NCBI GenBank assembly: GCA_025451425.1
Contig: JANWKK010000185.1
Location: 1 to 6,558, forward strand
Length of the DNA: 6,558 nucleotides
Direction: 5' to 3'
Source: Gemmatimonadaceae bacterium
GTDB lineage: Bacteria > Gemmatimonadota > Gemmatimonadetes > Gemmatimonadales > Gemmatimonadaceae
The notes under the pieces are model-generated. The model saw nothing but the letters and a program-made list of their open reading frames with translations. It made no database searches and was not told where the DNA came from. Shown here in pieces: positions 1 to 6,088 of this stretch (positions are counted from its first letter, which is position 1; the number at the start of each line of letters is the position of its first letter). Made by a program: the position numbers and the translations under genes.

Positions 1-379
1 AAGGCGGGATGATGCCTTGAGGCAACTGTCTAATCGTTTGGGCGATCGCCGCCTGTACGTCCTGCGCGGCGGCGTCGATGTTCCGGTCGAGCGCGAACTG
101 GATGACGATCTGCGACTGCCCGAGGCTCGACGTCGACGTCATGTTGTCGATGCCCGCGATCGTCGAGAACGCCTTCTCGAGCGGCGTCGCAACCGTTGCC
201 GCCATGGTTTGCGGGCTCGTCCCCGGGAGCGTCGCGCTCACGGTGATCGTCGGGAAGTCCACGTTCGGCAGGTCGCTCACCGCCAATTGGCGGTAGGCGA
301 CAATCCCGAAGACCAGAATTCCGATCATGACGAGCGTCGTCATGACGGGCCTTTTTATGAATACCGTTGTGAAATTCAT
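1..379 (-). CDS. RND multidrug efflux permease, second tandem copy (5' part only, runs off window edge)
   Basis: Translating the minus strand from the ATG at 379-377 gives 126 open codons down to position 2, with no stop before the edge; the rest of the gene lies outside. The protein starts MNFTTVFIKRPVMTT, the cytoplasmic lead-in and first membrane helix typical of HAE1-family inner-membrane RND pumps (proton-driven drug export through a trimer). It continues through the VSDLPNVDFPTI segment into the first porter subdomain (PGTSPQTMAATVATPLEKAF). It aligns without gaps to the upstream permease (3614-510), with 86 of 126 residues identical by my count (about 68%), so the two are tandem paralogues. 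GAAGGT at 396-391, 11 bases upstream, may serve as ribosome binding site. As in MdtB/MdtC and MuxB/MuxC, the two permeases would be expected to share the adaptor and form a mixed trimer (inference). Helix-4 Asp residues and the helix-10 Lys cannot be checked because they are outside the window. Confidence 0.93.
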   Translation of the reverse strand, partial: MNFTTVFIKRPVMTTLVMIGILVFGIVAYRQLAVSDLPNVDFPTITVSATLPGTSPQTMAATVATPLEKAFSTIAGIDNMTSTSSLGQSQIVIQFALDRNIDAAAQDVQAAIAQTIRQLPQGIIPP

Positions 380-390
380 CTTACGTCAAG

Positions 391-396
391 ACCTTC
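391..396 (-). promoter_or_regulatory. Probable Shine-Dalgarno of second RND permease
   Basis: The minus strand reads GAAGGT here, followed by 11 bases and then ATG at 379. The spacing is slightly long and the match partial, so it is a modest site. It supports the ATG whose product begins with the conserved FIKRPVMTT start of RND permeases. Confidence 0.45.
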
Positions 397-403
397 GTGT
401 GTT

Positions 404-484
404 AACCGCGGAGTACGCAGAGGGCGCAGAGAACACCAACAACAATGGATTCACTGCGGCGTGTTCTCCGCGTCCTCTGCGGTT
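404..484. repeat. Palindromic intergenic repeat built from 9-base units
   Basis: The 130-base gap between the two permease genes holds a large imperfect inverted repeat. The left arm (404-436) reads AAC, then three 9-mers (CGCGGAGTA, CGCAGAGGG, CGCAGAGAA), then CAC. The right arm (461-484), read on the minus strand, is AAC, CGCAGAGGA, CGCGGAGAA, CAC. Dropping the first left-arm 9-mer as a bulge leaves a 24-base stem with 22 matches and a 24-base loop (437-460). There is no T-tract after either arm, so it does not look like an intrinsic terminator. Repeats of the CGCAGAGGA type are, to my recollection, dispersed in many environmental bacterial genomes, similar in concept to REP elements; the family was not verified here. 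It ends 7 bases upstream of the Shine-Dalgarno of the next gene and could affect stability or translation of the polycistronic message. Confidence 0.85.
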
Positions 485-509
485 GATCATTTGATGCGTA
501 TCGTGCGCC

Positions 510-3500
510 TCAGTCTGCACCAACGGGCGCGAGTTCGCCGGTCGTGCCACGCCGACGGAGCGAACGTCCCGCACACGCCTGCAGCTCATCCAGGTACGTG
601 TAGAACACCGGCGTGACATACAACGTGACGATCTGCGAGAAAGCCAACCCTCCAACGACCGCAATGCCTAACGGGCGGCGCGATGCCGCGCTCGCACCGA
701 CGCCAATGGCAATCGGCAGCGTTCCCGCAATCGCCGAGACGGTCGTCATCATGATCGGCCGGAAACGTACGGTCGCGGCCTCGACGATCGCTTTCGCCGG
801 CGAGACGTGCTCGGCGCGTTCACGCGCGATCGCGAAGTCGATCATCATGATCGCGTTCTTCTTCACGATCCCGATCAGCATCACGATGCCCACGTAGCCG
901 TAGACGCCGAGTTCGACGTGGCACACCCACAGCGCGAACAGCGCGCCGAACGCGGCGAATGGAAGACCCGTCAGGATCGTTACAGGATGGATAAAGCTCT
1001 CGTAGAGAATGCCGAGAATTATGTAAATGATAAAGATGGTGATCAGGAGCAGCAGCCCCAATCCCTTCTGCGACTGCTCGAACGCCTGCGCCTGGCCCGA
1101 GAAGCCGGTTGTGATCGTTGCGGGAAGATTGTTGCGCGCGAGCTGGTTCACGCGGTCGACCGCCGCACCGAGTGAGACGTTCGGCGCGAGATTGAACGAC
1201 ATCGTCACCGACGCCATCTGCCCCGAGTGCGCGACGCTCAAGGGGCCGGTCGTCTGCTCGAAGTAGGCGACGTCCGATAGCGGTACCTGCTTGCCGTTCG
1301 CGCCCGGCACGAAGAACTGTTGCAGCGCGCGCGAATCGAGCTGGGCACTCGGCACCGTCTCCATTACGACCCAGTACTCGTTGCTCGGCGTGTAGATCGT
1401 CGAGACCTGTTGCTGATTGTACGCGTTGGCGAGCGCGTTCTCGATCGCCATCGGGGTCACGCCTAACGACAGCGCGCGCTGCCGGTCGATGTGAATCATC
1501 AGCAGCGGACTCCGGTTCAGCAGATCCGACGTCACACCCGCGAGCATCGGCTCACGCTCCAACACCGTCATGAAGCGGTTCGACTGTCGATAGAGATCGT
1601 CGATGTCCGGGCCCCGCAGCGTGAACTGATACTGGCTCTTCGCGGACCGACCGCCAATGCGGATCGCGGGCGGGTTCTGCACATAGAAGGCGAGGCCCGG
1701 GATCCCTCCCATCCGACGCATCAACTCGTTGACGATGGCGTCCGCGCTCGGCCGCTGTCCTTGCGGTTTGAGCGTGAGATTGAACTGCGCCTGATTGCTC
1801 GAGCCGTATCCCCCGCCGACGTTTGCGGTGAACGACGCGACGTTCGAGTCACGCTCGAGTCGCCGCGCCGCGATCTGCTCCAGCCGCAGCATCTCCGGGT
1901 ACGACGTGCCCTGCGCCGCTTCCGCGGTCGCGTTGAGCTGCCCGGTGTCGTCAGGCGGGAAGAGGCCCTTCGGGATCACCATCCAGAGCACGCCCGTGAA
2001 CACGAGCACCAGCGCCGAGAACGCGAGCCCGATCGGGCGGTGCTCCATCACCCAGCCAAGGCTCCGCTCGTAGGCGCGGAGCGAGGCCTCGAACGCCCTC
2101 TCCGTCGCCATGAAGAGCTTCCCGTGCGTCTCCGTGCCGTGTGGCTTGAGCATCCGGCTGCAGAGCATCGGCGTCAGTGTGAGCGACACGATACCCGACA
2201 CGAGAATCGACACCGAGATGGTGATTGCAAACTCTTTGAACAACTGGCCGATGATCCCGCCCATGAACATCAGGGGGATGAACACCGCGGCCAGCGAAAG
2301 CGTCATCGAGAGAATGGTGAAGCCGACTTCCTGCGCTCCCTCGAGCGCTGCCTCCATCGGCTCCTGTCCCATCTCGACGTGCCGAACGATATTCTCGAGC
2401 ATGACGATCGCGTCGTCGACGACGAAGCCCACCGCGAGCGTCAGCGCCATCAGCGACAGGTTGTCGATGCTGAAGTCGAGCACCTTCATCACTGTGAAGG
2501 TGCCGATGATCGACATCGGCAGCGTCAGCGTCGGGATCAACGTCGCGACGACGTTGCGCAGAAAGACGAAGATCACCAGCACCACGAGCACGAGCGCGAC
2601 AACCAGCGAGAACTTCACGTCGCTCACCGATTGCTCGATCGACACCGAGCGATCGTATTGCACACGCAGCTTGAGCGCCGGTGGCAGTCCTTTCTGGATC
2701 TCGTCGAGCGCGTTCTTCACGACCGTCGCCACGGCGACGGTGTTCGTTCCCGGCTGACGGTCGACGAACAGGCCGATGGAACGCTCACCGTCGTACCAGC
2801 TCGCCGTCTTGTTGTTCTGAATGTCGTCTCTGACTGTCGCGATGTCGCCCAACCGAACGGCCGCGCCGTCCTTGTACGTCACGATCAGCTGACGGAACTG
2901 ATCGGCATTGTTCATCTGCCCCGTCGCCTGAACCGTGAGCGTTTTGTCGGGGCCATAGAGCACGCCCGTCGGCAGCATGACGTTGTTCTGCCGGATCGCA
3001 TTGGCGACCTGCGATACGCCGATGCCGCGCGACGCGAGCTGCTGCGGATCGAGCTGCACCCGCACCGCGTACTTCGCTGAGCCCCACACGCCGACGTCCG
3101 CGACACCCTCGACCATCGATAGCCGCTGCGCGATCGTCGTTTCCGCGAACTCGTCGATCGTCGTCATCGGCAGCACGTTCGACGTCAACGCCAACATCAC
3201 GATCGGCGCCTGAGACGGATTGTGCTTGTGCGCCGACGGTGGAAGCATGTTCGACGGCAAGAACGGCATCGTCTTCGAGATCGCCGCGTTGACGTCCTGC
3301 GACGCGCTCTCGAGATCGCGGTCGAGCGAGAACTGCAGCGTGATGTTCGTCGAGCCGAGGCTCGAGTTCGACGTGATCTCGTCGATGCCCGCGATCGCCG
3401 AGAATGCCTTCTCGAGCGGTGTCGCGACCGTTGCGGCCATCGTCTCCGGGCTCGCCCCGGGCGAGCTCGCGTTCACGCCGATCGTCGGATAGTCGACCGT

Positions 3501-3614
3501 TGGCAAGTCGCTCACCGGCAGCTGCCGATAGGAGACAATCCCGAACACCAGAATTCCGATCATGAGCAATGTCGTCATGACCGGTCGCTTGATGAAGAGA
3601 TTCGTTAGGCTCAC
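510..3614 (-). CDS. HAE1-family RND multidrug efflux permease (MdtB/MuxB-like), full length
   Basis: A 1034-residue inner-membrane proton/drug antiporter, the usual length for AcrB/MdtB-type pumps. Visible landmarks: the first membrane helix after FIKRPVMTT (residues 8-28); porter segments around 45-330; helices 2-6 from about 335 to 485, including GFVVDDAIVMLENIVRH with the proton-relay aspartates D400 and D401; a second amphipathic and periplasmic half from about 500 to 850; LGILYESFIHP (867-877); helix 10 with GIVKKNAIMMIDFA, carrying the conserved lysine (K918 or K919); and RFRPIMMTT (950-958). The proton-relay residues are intact, so the pump is probably functional. The start is GTG (3614-3612), chosen because MSLTNLFIKRPVMTT aligns with the second permease and GAGGT (3623-3619) lies 4 bases upstream. 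Of the family, KKNAIMM and the adaptor-permease-permease order favour MdtABC/MuxABC over AcrAB. It follows the adaptor by 85 bases in the same direction, so co-transcription is likely. The substrate cannot be read from sequence. Confidence 0.97.
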   Translation of the reverse strand: MSLTNLFIKRPVMTTLLMIGILVFGIVSYRQLPVSDLPTVDYPTIGVNASSPGASPETMAATVATPLEKAFSAIAGIDEITSNSSLGSTNITLQFSLDRDLESASQDVNAAISKTMPFLPSNMLPPSAHKHNPSQAPIVMLALTSNVLPMTTIDEFAETTIAQRLSMVEGVADVGVWGSAKYAVRVQLDPQQLASRGIGVSQVANAIRQNNVMLPTGVLYGPDKTLTVQATGQMNNADQFRQLIVTYKDGAAVRLGDIATVRDDIQNNKTASWYDGERSIGLFVDRQPGTNTVAVATVVKNALDEIQKGLPPALKLRVQYDRSVSIEQSVSDVKFSLVVALVLVVLVIFVFLRNVVATLIPTLTLPMSIIGTFTVMKVLDFSIDNLSLMALTLAVGFVVDDAIVMLENIVRHVEMGQEPMEAALEGAQEVGFTILSMTLSLAAVFIPLMFMGGIIGQLFKEFAITISVSILVSGIVSLTLTPMLCSRMLKPHGTETHGKLFMATERAFEASLRAYERSLGWVMEHRPIGLAFSALVLVFTGVLWMVIPKGLFPPDDTGQLNATAEAAQGTSYPEMLRLEQIAARRLERDSNVASFTANVGGGYGSSNQAQFNLTLKPQGQRPSADAIVNELMRRMGGIPGLAFYVQNPPAIRIGGRSAKSQYQFTLRGPDIDDLYRQSNRFMTVLEREPMLAGVTSDLLNRSPLLMIHIDRQRALSLGVTPMAIENALANAYNQQQVSTIYTPSNEYWVVMETVPSAQLDSRALQQFFVPGANGKQVPLSDVAYFEQTTGPLSVAHSGQMASVTMSFNLAPNVSLGAAVDRVNQLARNNLPATITTGFSGQAQAFEQSQKGLGLLLLITIFIIYIILGILYESFIHPVTILTGLPFAAFGALFALWVCHVELGVYGYVGIVMLIGIVKKNAIMMIDFAIARERAEHVSPAKAIVEAATVRFRPIMMTTVSAIAGTLPIAIGVGASAASRRPLGIAVVGGLAFSQIVTLYVTPVFYTYLDELQACAGRSLRRRGTTGELAPVGAD

Positions 3615-3618
3615 TGGG

Positions 3619-3623
3619 ACCTC
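3619..3623 (-). promoter_or_regulatory. Shine-Dalgarno supporting the GTG start of the first RND permease
   Basis: The minus strand reads GAGGT, then CCCA, then the GTG start at 3614. The spacing is short but the match is good. It supports GTG rather than the internal ATG at residue 13, which would remove the conserved FIKRPV segment. Confidence 0.55.
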
Positions 3624-3630
3624 GTACGGA

Positions 3631-3681
3631 GGTGGTTGGTGCTTGGTGCTTGGTGATTAGATGTGTCTGGCACCAACCACC
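3631..3681. repeat. Palindromic intergenic repeat with tandem 7-base units
   Basis: Within the 85-base gap between adaptor and permease, GGTGGTTGGTGC (3631-3642) and GCACCAACCACC (3670-3681) form a perfect 12-base inverted repeat around a 27-base loop. The sequence TTGGTGC is repeated in tandem at 3636-3642 and 3643-3649, with a near copy, TTGGTGA, at 3650-3656. The element fills most of the gap. It starts 18 bases after the adaptor stop and ends 7 bases before the permease Shine-Dalgarno (minus-strand order). There is no T-tract, so a terminator is unlikely. It resembles dispersed short-period palindromic repeats, but I cannot verify copy number elsewhere in the genome. Confidence 0.85.
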
Positions 3682-3699
3682 AACGACCATCCACTATCT

Positions 3700-5013
3700 T
3701 CACCCTTTCGCCCGCCGGCGGTTGCCGCGGCCGCCCACCTGACCGGCCGCCGCGCCGCCACCCGCTGAGTCGTTAGGCGAGCGCACGAGCACTCTCGCGC
3801 CCGGCGTGAGACGCGACTGGCCATCCGTCACGACACGCGCGCCGTCGGTGAGTCCGCTGGCGACGACCGAGATCCCGCCCTCCGTCCGCTCGATCGACAC
3901 CGGCCGCTGCCTCGCCGTGTCGCCATCGACGATGTACACGTACGTCCCACGCTGTCCCGTGACCACCGCTTGCGTTGGCACCACGAGCGCGTTCTGCTCG
4001 ACGAACAGGCGCAGCGTCGTCGACGCAAACTGGCCCGCCCACAACGAGCCGTCCGTGTTCGCGAAGGTTGCCTTGAGCGTCACGGTTCCCGTCGTCGTAT
4101 CGACGGCGTTGTCGATGAAGCTCAGCGTCCCCATCGCCGGAGCCGCCGTCAGCGACGTAATACCAGGCGGTGGATCGTCGCTTGCGCCGCCCTGCTGTTT
4201 CATCGCCGAGCCACCGGCCGGAGTCAGTTGCGCCGGCGCATCAACCGGCGCCCCCGTCGACGAGTCGGCCGAATTCGCGCTCGGCGCGCCACCTGGTATT
4301 GCGCTCACCGGAAGACCACCGTGTGCGCCGTATTGCAGAATCAACGGGAGCTGAGCCGCCGGTACCGCGAATCGGACCATGATCGGCCGGACCTGATTGA
4401 TCGTCACCAGCGGCGTCGCGCCATTGGCGTGCACGAGATTCCCGACTCGCACGAGGAGACTTCCCGTCTTACCAGAGATTGGGGCGCGCACCGTGGCGTT
4501 CTCGAGATTGAACCGCGCCGTCGCGAGCTGTGCGCGGTCTGAGCGTACCGTGGCGTCCGATGACGCCGACGTCGCCTCGAGCTGATCTCCTTCTTCCTTG
4601 GTGACGTATTTCTGCTCGACCAGCTTCGCGTACCGTTCGACCTCTTTCTTGGCGTTCGCCGCGGTCGCACTGTCCCGCGCAAGCGTCGCGAGCGCCTGCT
4701 CGTAGGCGTTGACGTATGGCCGCTCATCGATCTGAAAGAGCGGCTGGCCGCGTGTCACTTCCTGGCCTTCGTCAAAGAGGACTTTGGTAATGATCCCATC
4801 GACCTGTGACGCCACCGCCGCCGACTGAATCGGCGTCACGATGCCGTTCGCGTCGAGATTGTAGGGGACAGGAGCGCGACGCGCGGATGTGACAGCCACC
4901 GCAACCGGCGGTCGCTCAGGACGATTCTGGGGCTTCGAACAGGCCGCCGCAGTACATGCGGCCGCATATAGAATCGCGCGCGCATGGCGCGCGCGAAGGC
5001 GCAAGTCAGTCAT
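3700..5013 (-). CDS. RND efflux periplasmic adaptor subunit (membrane fusion protein, MdtA/MuxA-like lipoprotein)
   Basis: A 437-residue adaptor expected to link the inner-membrane permease to an outer-membrane channel. An Arg-rich N-terminus and short hydrophobic stretch (13-25) end in TAAACSKP, so C25 (or C20 in YAAAC) is a likely lipidation site. Domains: barrel-sandwich/lipoyl halves at about 63-100 (ASQVDGIITKVLFDEGQEV) and 171-205 (VRAPISGKTGSLLVRVGNLV) enclosing an alpha-hairpin (about 100-170); a beta-barrel at about 207-340 with SFIDNAVDTTTGTVTLKA (298-315); and a membrane-proximal domain at about 341-411. Family members usually have a short loop inside the barrel. Here residues about 240-292 are a Pro/Gly/Ala/Ser-rich, apparently disordered insertion. 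The tail after 412 is Gly/Ala-rich and ends in NRRRAKG. The ATG is fixed by a TAA immediately before it in the same frame (5016-5014); no good Shine-Dalgarno is visible. It is probably the first gene of the pump operon, 85 bases ahead of the permease. Confidence 0.95.
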   Translation of the reverse strand: MTDLRLRARHARAILYAAACTAAACSKPQNRPERPPVAVAVTSARRAPVPYNLDANGIVTPIQSAAVASQVDGIITKVLFDEGQEVTRGQPLFQIDERPYVNAYEQALATLARDSATAANAKKEVERYAKLVEQKYVTKEEGDQLEATSASSDATVRSDRAQLATARFNLENATVRAPISGKTGSLLVRVGNLVHANGATPLVTINQVRPIMVRFAVPAAQLPLILQYGAHGGLPVSAIPGGAPSANSADSSTGAPVDAPAQLTPAGGSAMKQQGGASDDPPPGITSLTAAPAMGTLSFIDNAVDTTTGTVTLKATFANTDGSLWAGQFASTTLRLFVEQNALVVPTQAVVTGQRGTYVYIVDGDTARQRPVSIERTEGGISVVASGLTDGARVVTDGQSRLTPGARVLVRSPNDSAGGGAAAGQVGGRGNRRRAKG

Positions 5014-5017
5014 TTAT

Positions 5018-5035
5018 TCACAAGAAGGTCACAAG
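5018..5035 (-). repeat. Two direct copies of CTTGTGA, 11 bases apart
   Basis: On the plus strand TCACAAG occurs at 5018-5024 and again at 5029-5035, so the minus strand carries CTTGTGA twice with an 11-base period, about one helical turn. The nearer copy ends 4 bases upstream of the adaptor start codon. A direct repeat in helical phase could be a regulator site, but it is short and could be chance. Confidence 0.4.
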
Positions 5036-5061
5036 TACCGGAAGTTCGTCCGGAGCGTGTG

Positions 5062-5074
5062 TGCGTATAACGCA
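5062..5074. repeat. Small inverted repeat TGCGT-TAT-ACGCA (minus-strand reading)
   Basis: The plus strand reads TGCGTATAACGCA, with 5-base arms around 3 bases, in the gap upstream of the adaptor gene. It is a plausible operator half-site pair for a small dimeric regulator, but arms this short occur often by chance. Confidence 0.3.
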
Positions 5075-5179
5075 TTGCTCGCGGCGGCCGTTCGGATCCG
5101 CGGACATAAAGAATACTTCACCCCTGTCAGGACTACGGCTCGTCGCCCCGAAGCGCTGGCAGGTTCCGTCGGCGCGCCG

Positions 5180-6082
5180 TCACCGATCGTTCGTTTCCGG
5201 ACGAATCCGGACCACGGTACCCCACGGGTCCGCCGCAAGCCAGTCATTTTGATCGCTTCGGACATCTCTTCGAGCGGCTGTTAGGCTCTGAGCCGCCGCG
5301 TCGGCGTCGGCCACACTCGGCACCAACACCTCCCACTCGAGGAGCCGCGCATCCTCCGGTCCGGCCGGTGCCGCTCCCGTTGCCCACGTATTCGTGCCGA
5401 GATGATGGTGATACCCACCAGCCGAGAGAAAGAGCGCGCCGGGATAATTCCACACCGTCTTGTCGAGGCCGAGACCTCCGTGGTAAAACGCCGCCGCATT
5501 CTCTAGGTCGCCGACGTGGAGATGTACGTGGCCAATCACGGTCCCGGGTGGCATTCCCTGCCACGTCACGCCCTCCGCGCTGTCGGATGCCGCCTGCATC
5601 ACGCTTCCGACGTTGAGCGGAACCGTGGTCATCACCAGCTGGCCGTCGTGATTCTTCCAGGTCGACCGCGGACGGTCAGCATAGACCTCGATGCCGAGTC
5701 CATCGGGATCGGTGAGGTAGATGGCCTCGCTCACGAAGTGATCCGACATTCCCGCGTACGCACCGAGCTCCTCGAGATGAGCGAGGAAACGGCCGAGTGA
5801 CGGGCGATCGGGGAGCAGGATCGCGAAGTGATACAGTCCGATGCGCCCTCTCCGCGACACCGGTTTCGCCCCACGCAGTTCGTCGAGCTCCACGAGGGGC
5901 CGATCGTCGATCTCGGCGCCGAGGACAGCGCGGCCATCGCTCTCGGCGATCACCCGCAGGCCGAGTACGCCTTGGTAGTACGACAGCGAACGCGCGAGGT
6001 CGCTAACCTGCAAACGCACGCGGCCGAGGTGCGTTTCGTTAGGCAGGCGATAGCCAGGAGGGTGGATGCCGTAATCAGCCAT
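5180..6082 (-). CDS. catE: CatE-like catechol 2,3-dioxygenase (two-domain VOC/glyoxalase-fold extradiol dioxygenase)
   Basis: A 300-residue cytoplasmic enzyme of the vicinal oxygen chelate superfamily with four beta-alpha-beta modules. It closely resembles Bacillus subtilis CatE (YfiE), which cleaves the catechol ring next to the diol using Fe(II). Shared signature stretches are GLYHFAILLPDR (82-93), SEAIYLTDPDG (118-128), IEVYADRPRSTW (131-142), VMTT (150-153), IGHVHLHVGDL (183-193) and SAGGYHHHLG (220-229). By position in the fold, the likely metal triad is H18, H85 and E132, all in the N-terminal domain. The C-terminal domain keeps H185 but has no His at the start of its second module (LLEWEVLV) and Arg where the Glu would be (GTVVRIRPE). 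The ATG at 6082 lies 6 bases after the stop of the DoxX gene, with GGAAGAGGGG upstream inside that gene's end, so the two are almost certainly one operon, matching catDE. Exact substrate (catechol, substituted catechol or hydroquinone) is not determined. Confidence 0.88.
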   Translation of the reverse strand: MADYGIHPPGYRLPNETHLGRVRLQVSDLARSLSYYQGVLGLRVIAESDGRAVLGAEIDDRPLVELDELRGAKPVSRRGRIGLYHFAILLPDRPSLGRFLAHLEELGAYAGMSDHFVSEAIYLTDPDGLGIEVYADRPRSTWKNHDGQLVMTTVPLNVGSVMQAASDSAEGVTWQGMPPGTVIGHVHLHVGDLENAAAFYHGGLGLDKTVWNYPGALFLSAGGYHHHLGTNTWATGAAPAGPEDARLLEWEVLVPSVADADAAAQSLTAARRDVRSDQNDWLAADPWGTVVRIRPETNDR

Positions 6083-6088
6083 ACCGTG

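Larger units (their letters stand above)
5014..5179 (-). promoter_or_regulatory. Intergenic region, likely promoter and leader of the efflux operon
   Basis: This 166-base gap separates the CatE-like gene from the adaptor and is the only long gap in the window. Reading the minus strand, CTGACA (5130-5125, five of six to a -35 box) is followed by an AT-rich island TGAAGTATTCTTTATG (5120-5105) in otherwise GC-rich DNA. No -10 box at ideal spacing is convincing, so the promoter is only suggested. Downstream lie a 13-base inverted repeat (5062-5074), a small hairpin with 5-base arms CCGGA/TCCGG (5038-5042 and 5049-5053), and a doubled CTTGTGA (5018-5035) next to the start codon. I see no intrinsic terminator with a T-tract after the CatE-like gene, so read-through from the upstream pair remains possible. 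Confidence 0.3.

Noticed and set aside
404..484. Hairpin considered as an intrinsic terminator between the permease genes.
   Set aside because: No run of T follows either arm in either direction, the loop is 24 bases, and the arms show a repeated 9-base unit, which fits a repeat element better.
1491..3080. A 529-codon open frame on the plus strand opposite the first permease.
   Set aside because: The translation is dominated by Arg, His, Glu and Asp with no recognisable domain, as expected antisense to GC-rich codons. The opposite strand encodes a complete RND permease with all its motifs.
42..3398. GCGATCGC octamers (42-49, 826-833, 3391-3398) considered as HIP1-like repeats.
   Set aside because: GATC-containing words are common here because of Asp and Ile codons (GAT, ATC) followed by G or C, and three copies in this GC-rich sequence are not convincing.
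3636..3656. Tandem short repeats considered as a CRISPR or minisatellite fragment.
   Set aside because: Units are only 7 bases, directly adjacent without spacers, and only three copies are present.
2785..3690. A 301-codon minus-strand frame overlapping the start of the permease.
   Set aside because: It is an off-frame reading of the permease and of the 7-base repeat upstream. Its composition is Arg/Asp-rich and it matches no family.
5038..5053. Hairpin CCGGA/TCCGG considered as a terminator or riboswitch element in the adaptor leader.
   Set aside because: The stem is only 5 bases with a 6-base loop, with no T-tract and no recognised riboswitch core.
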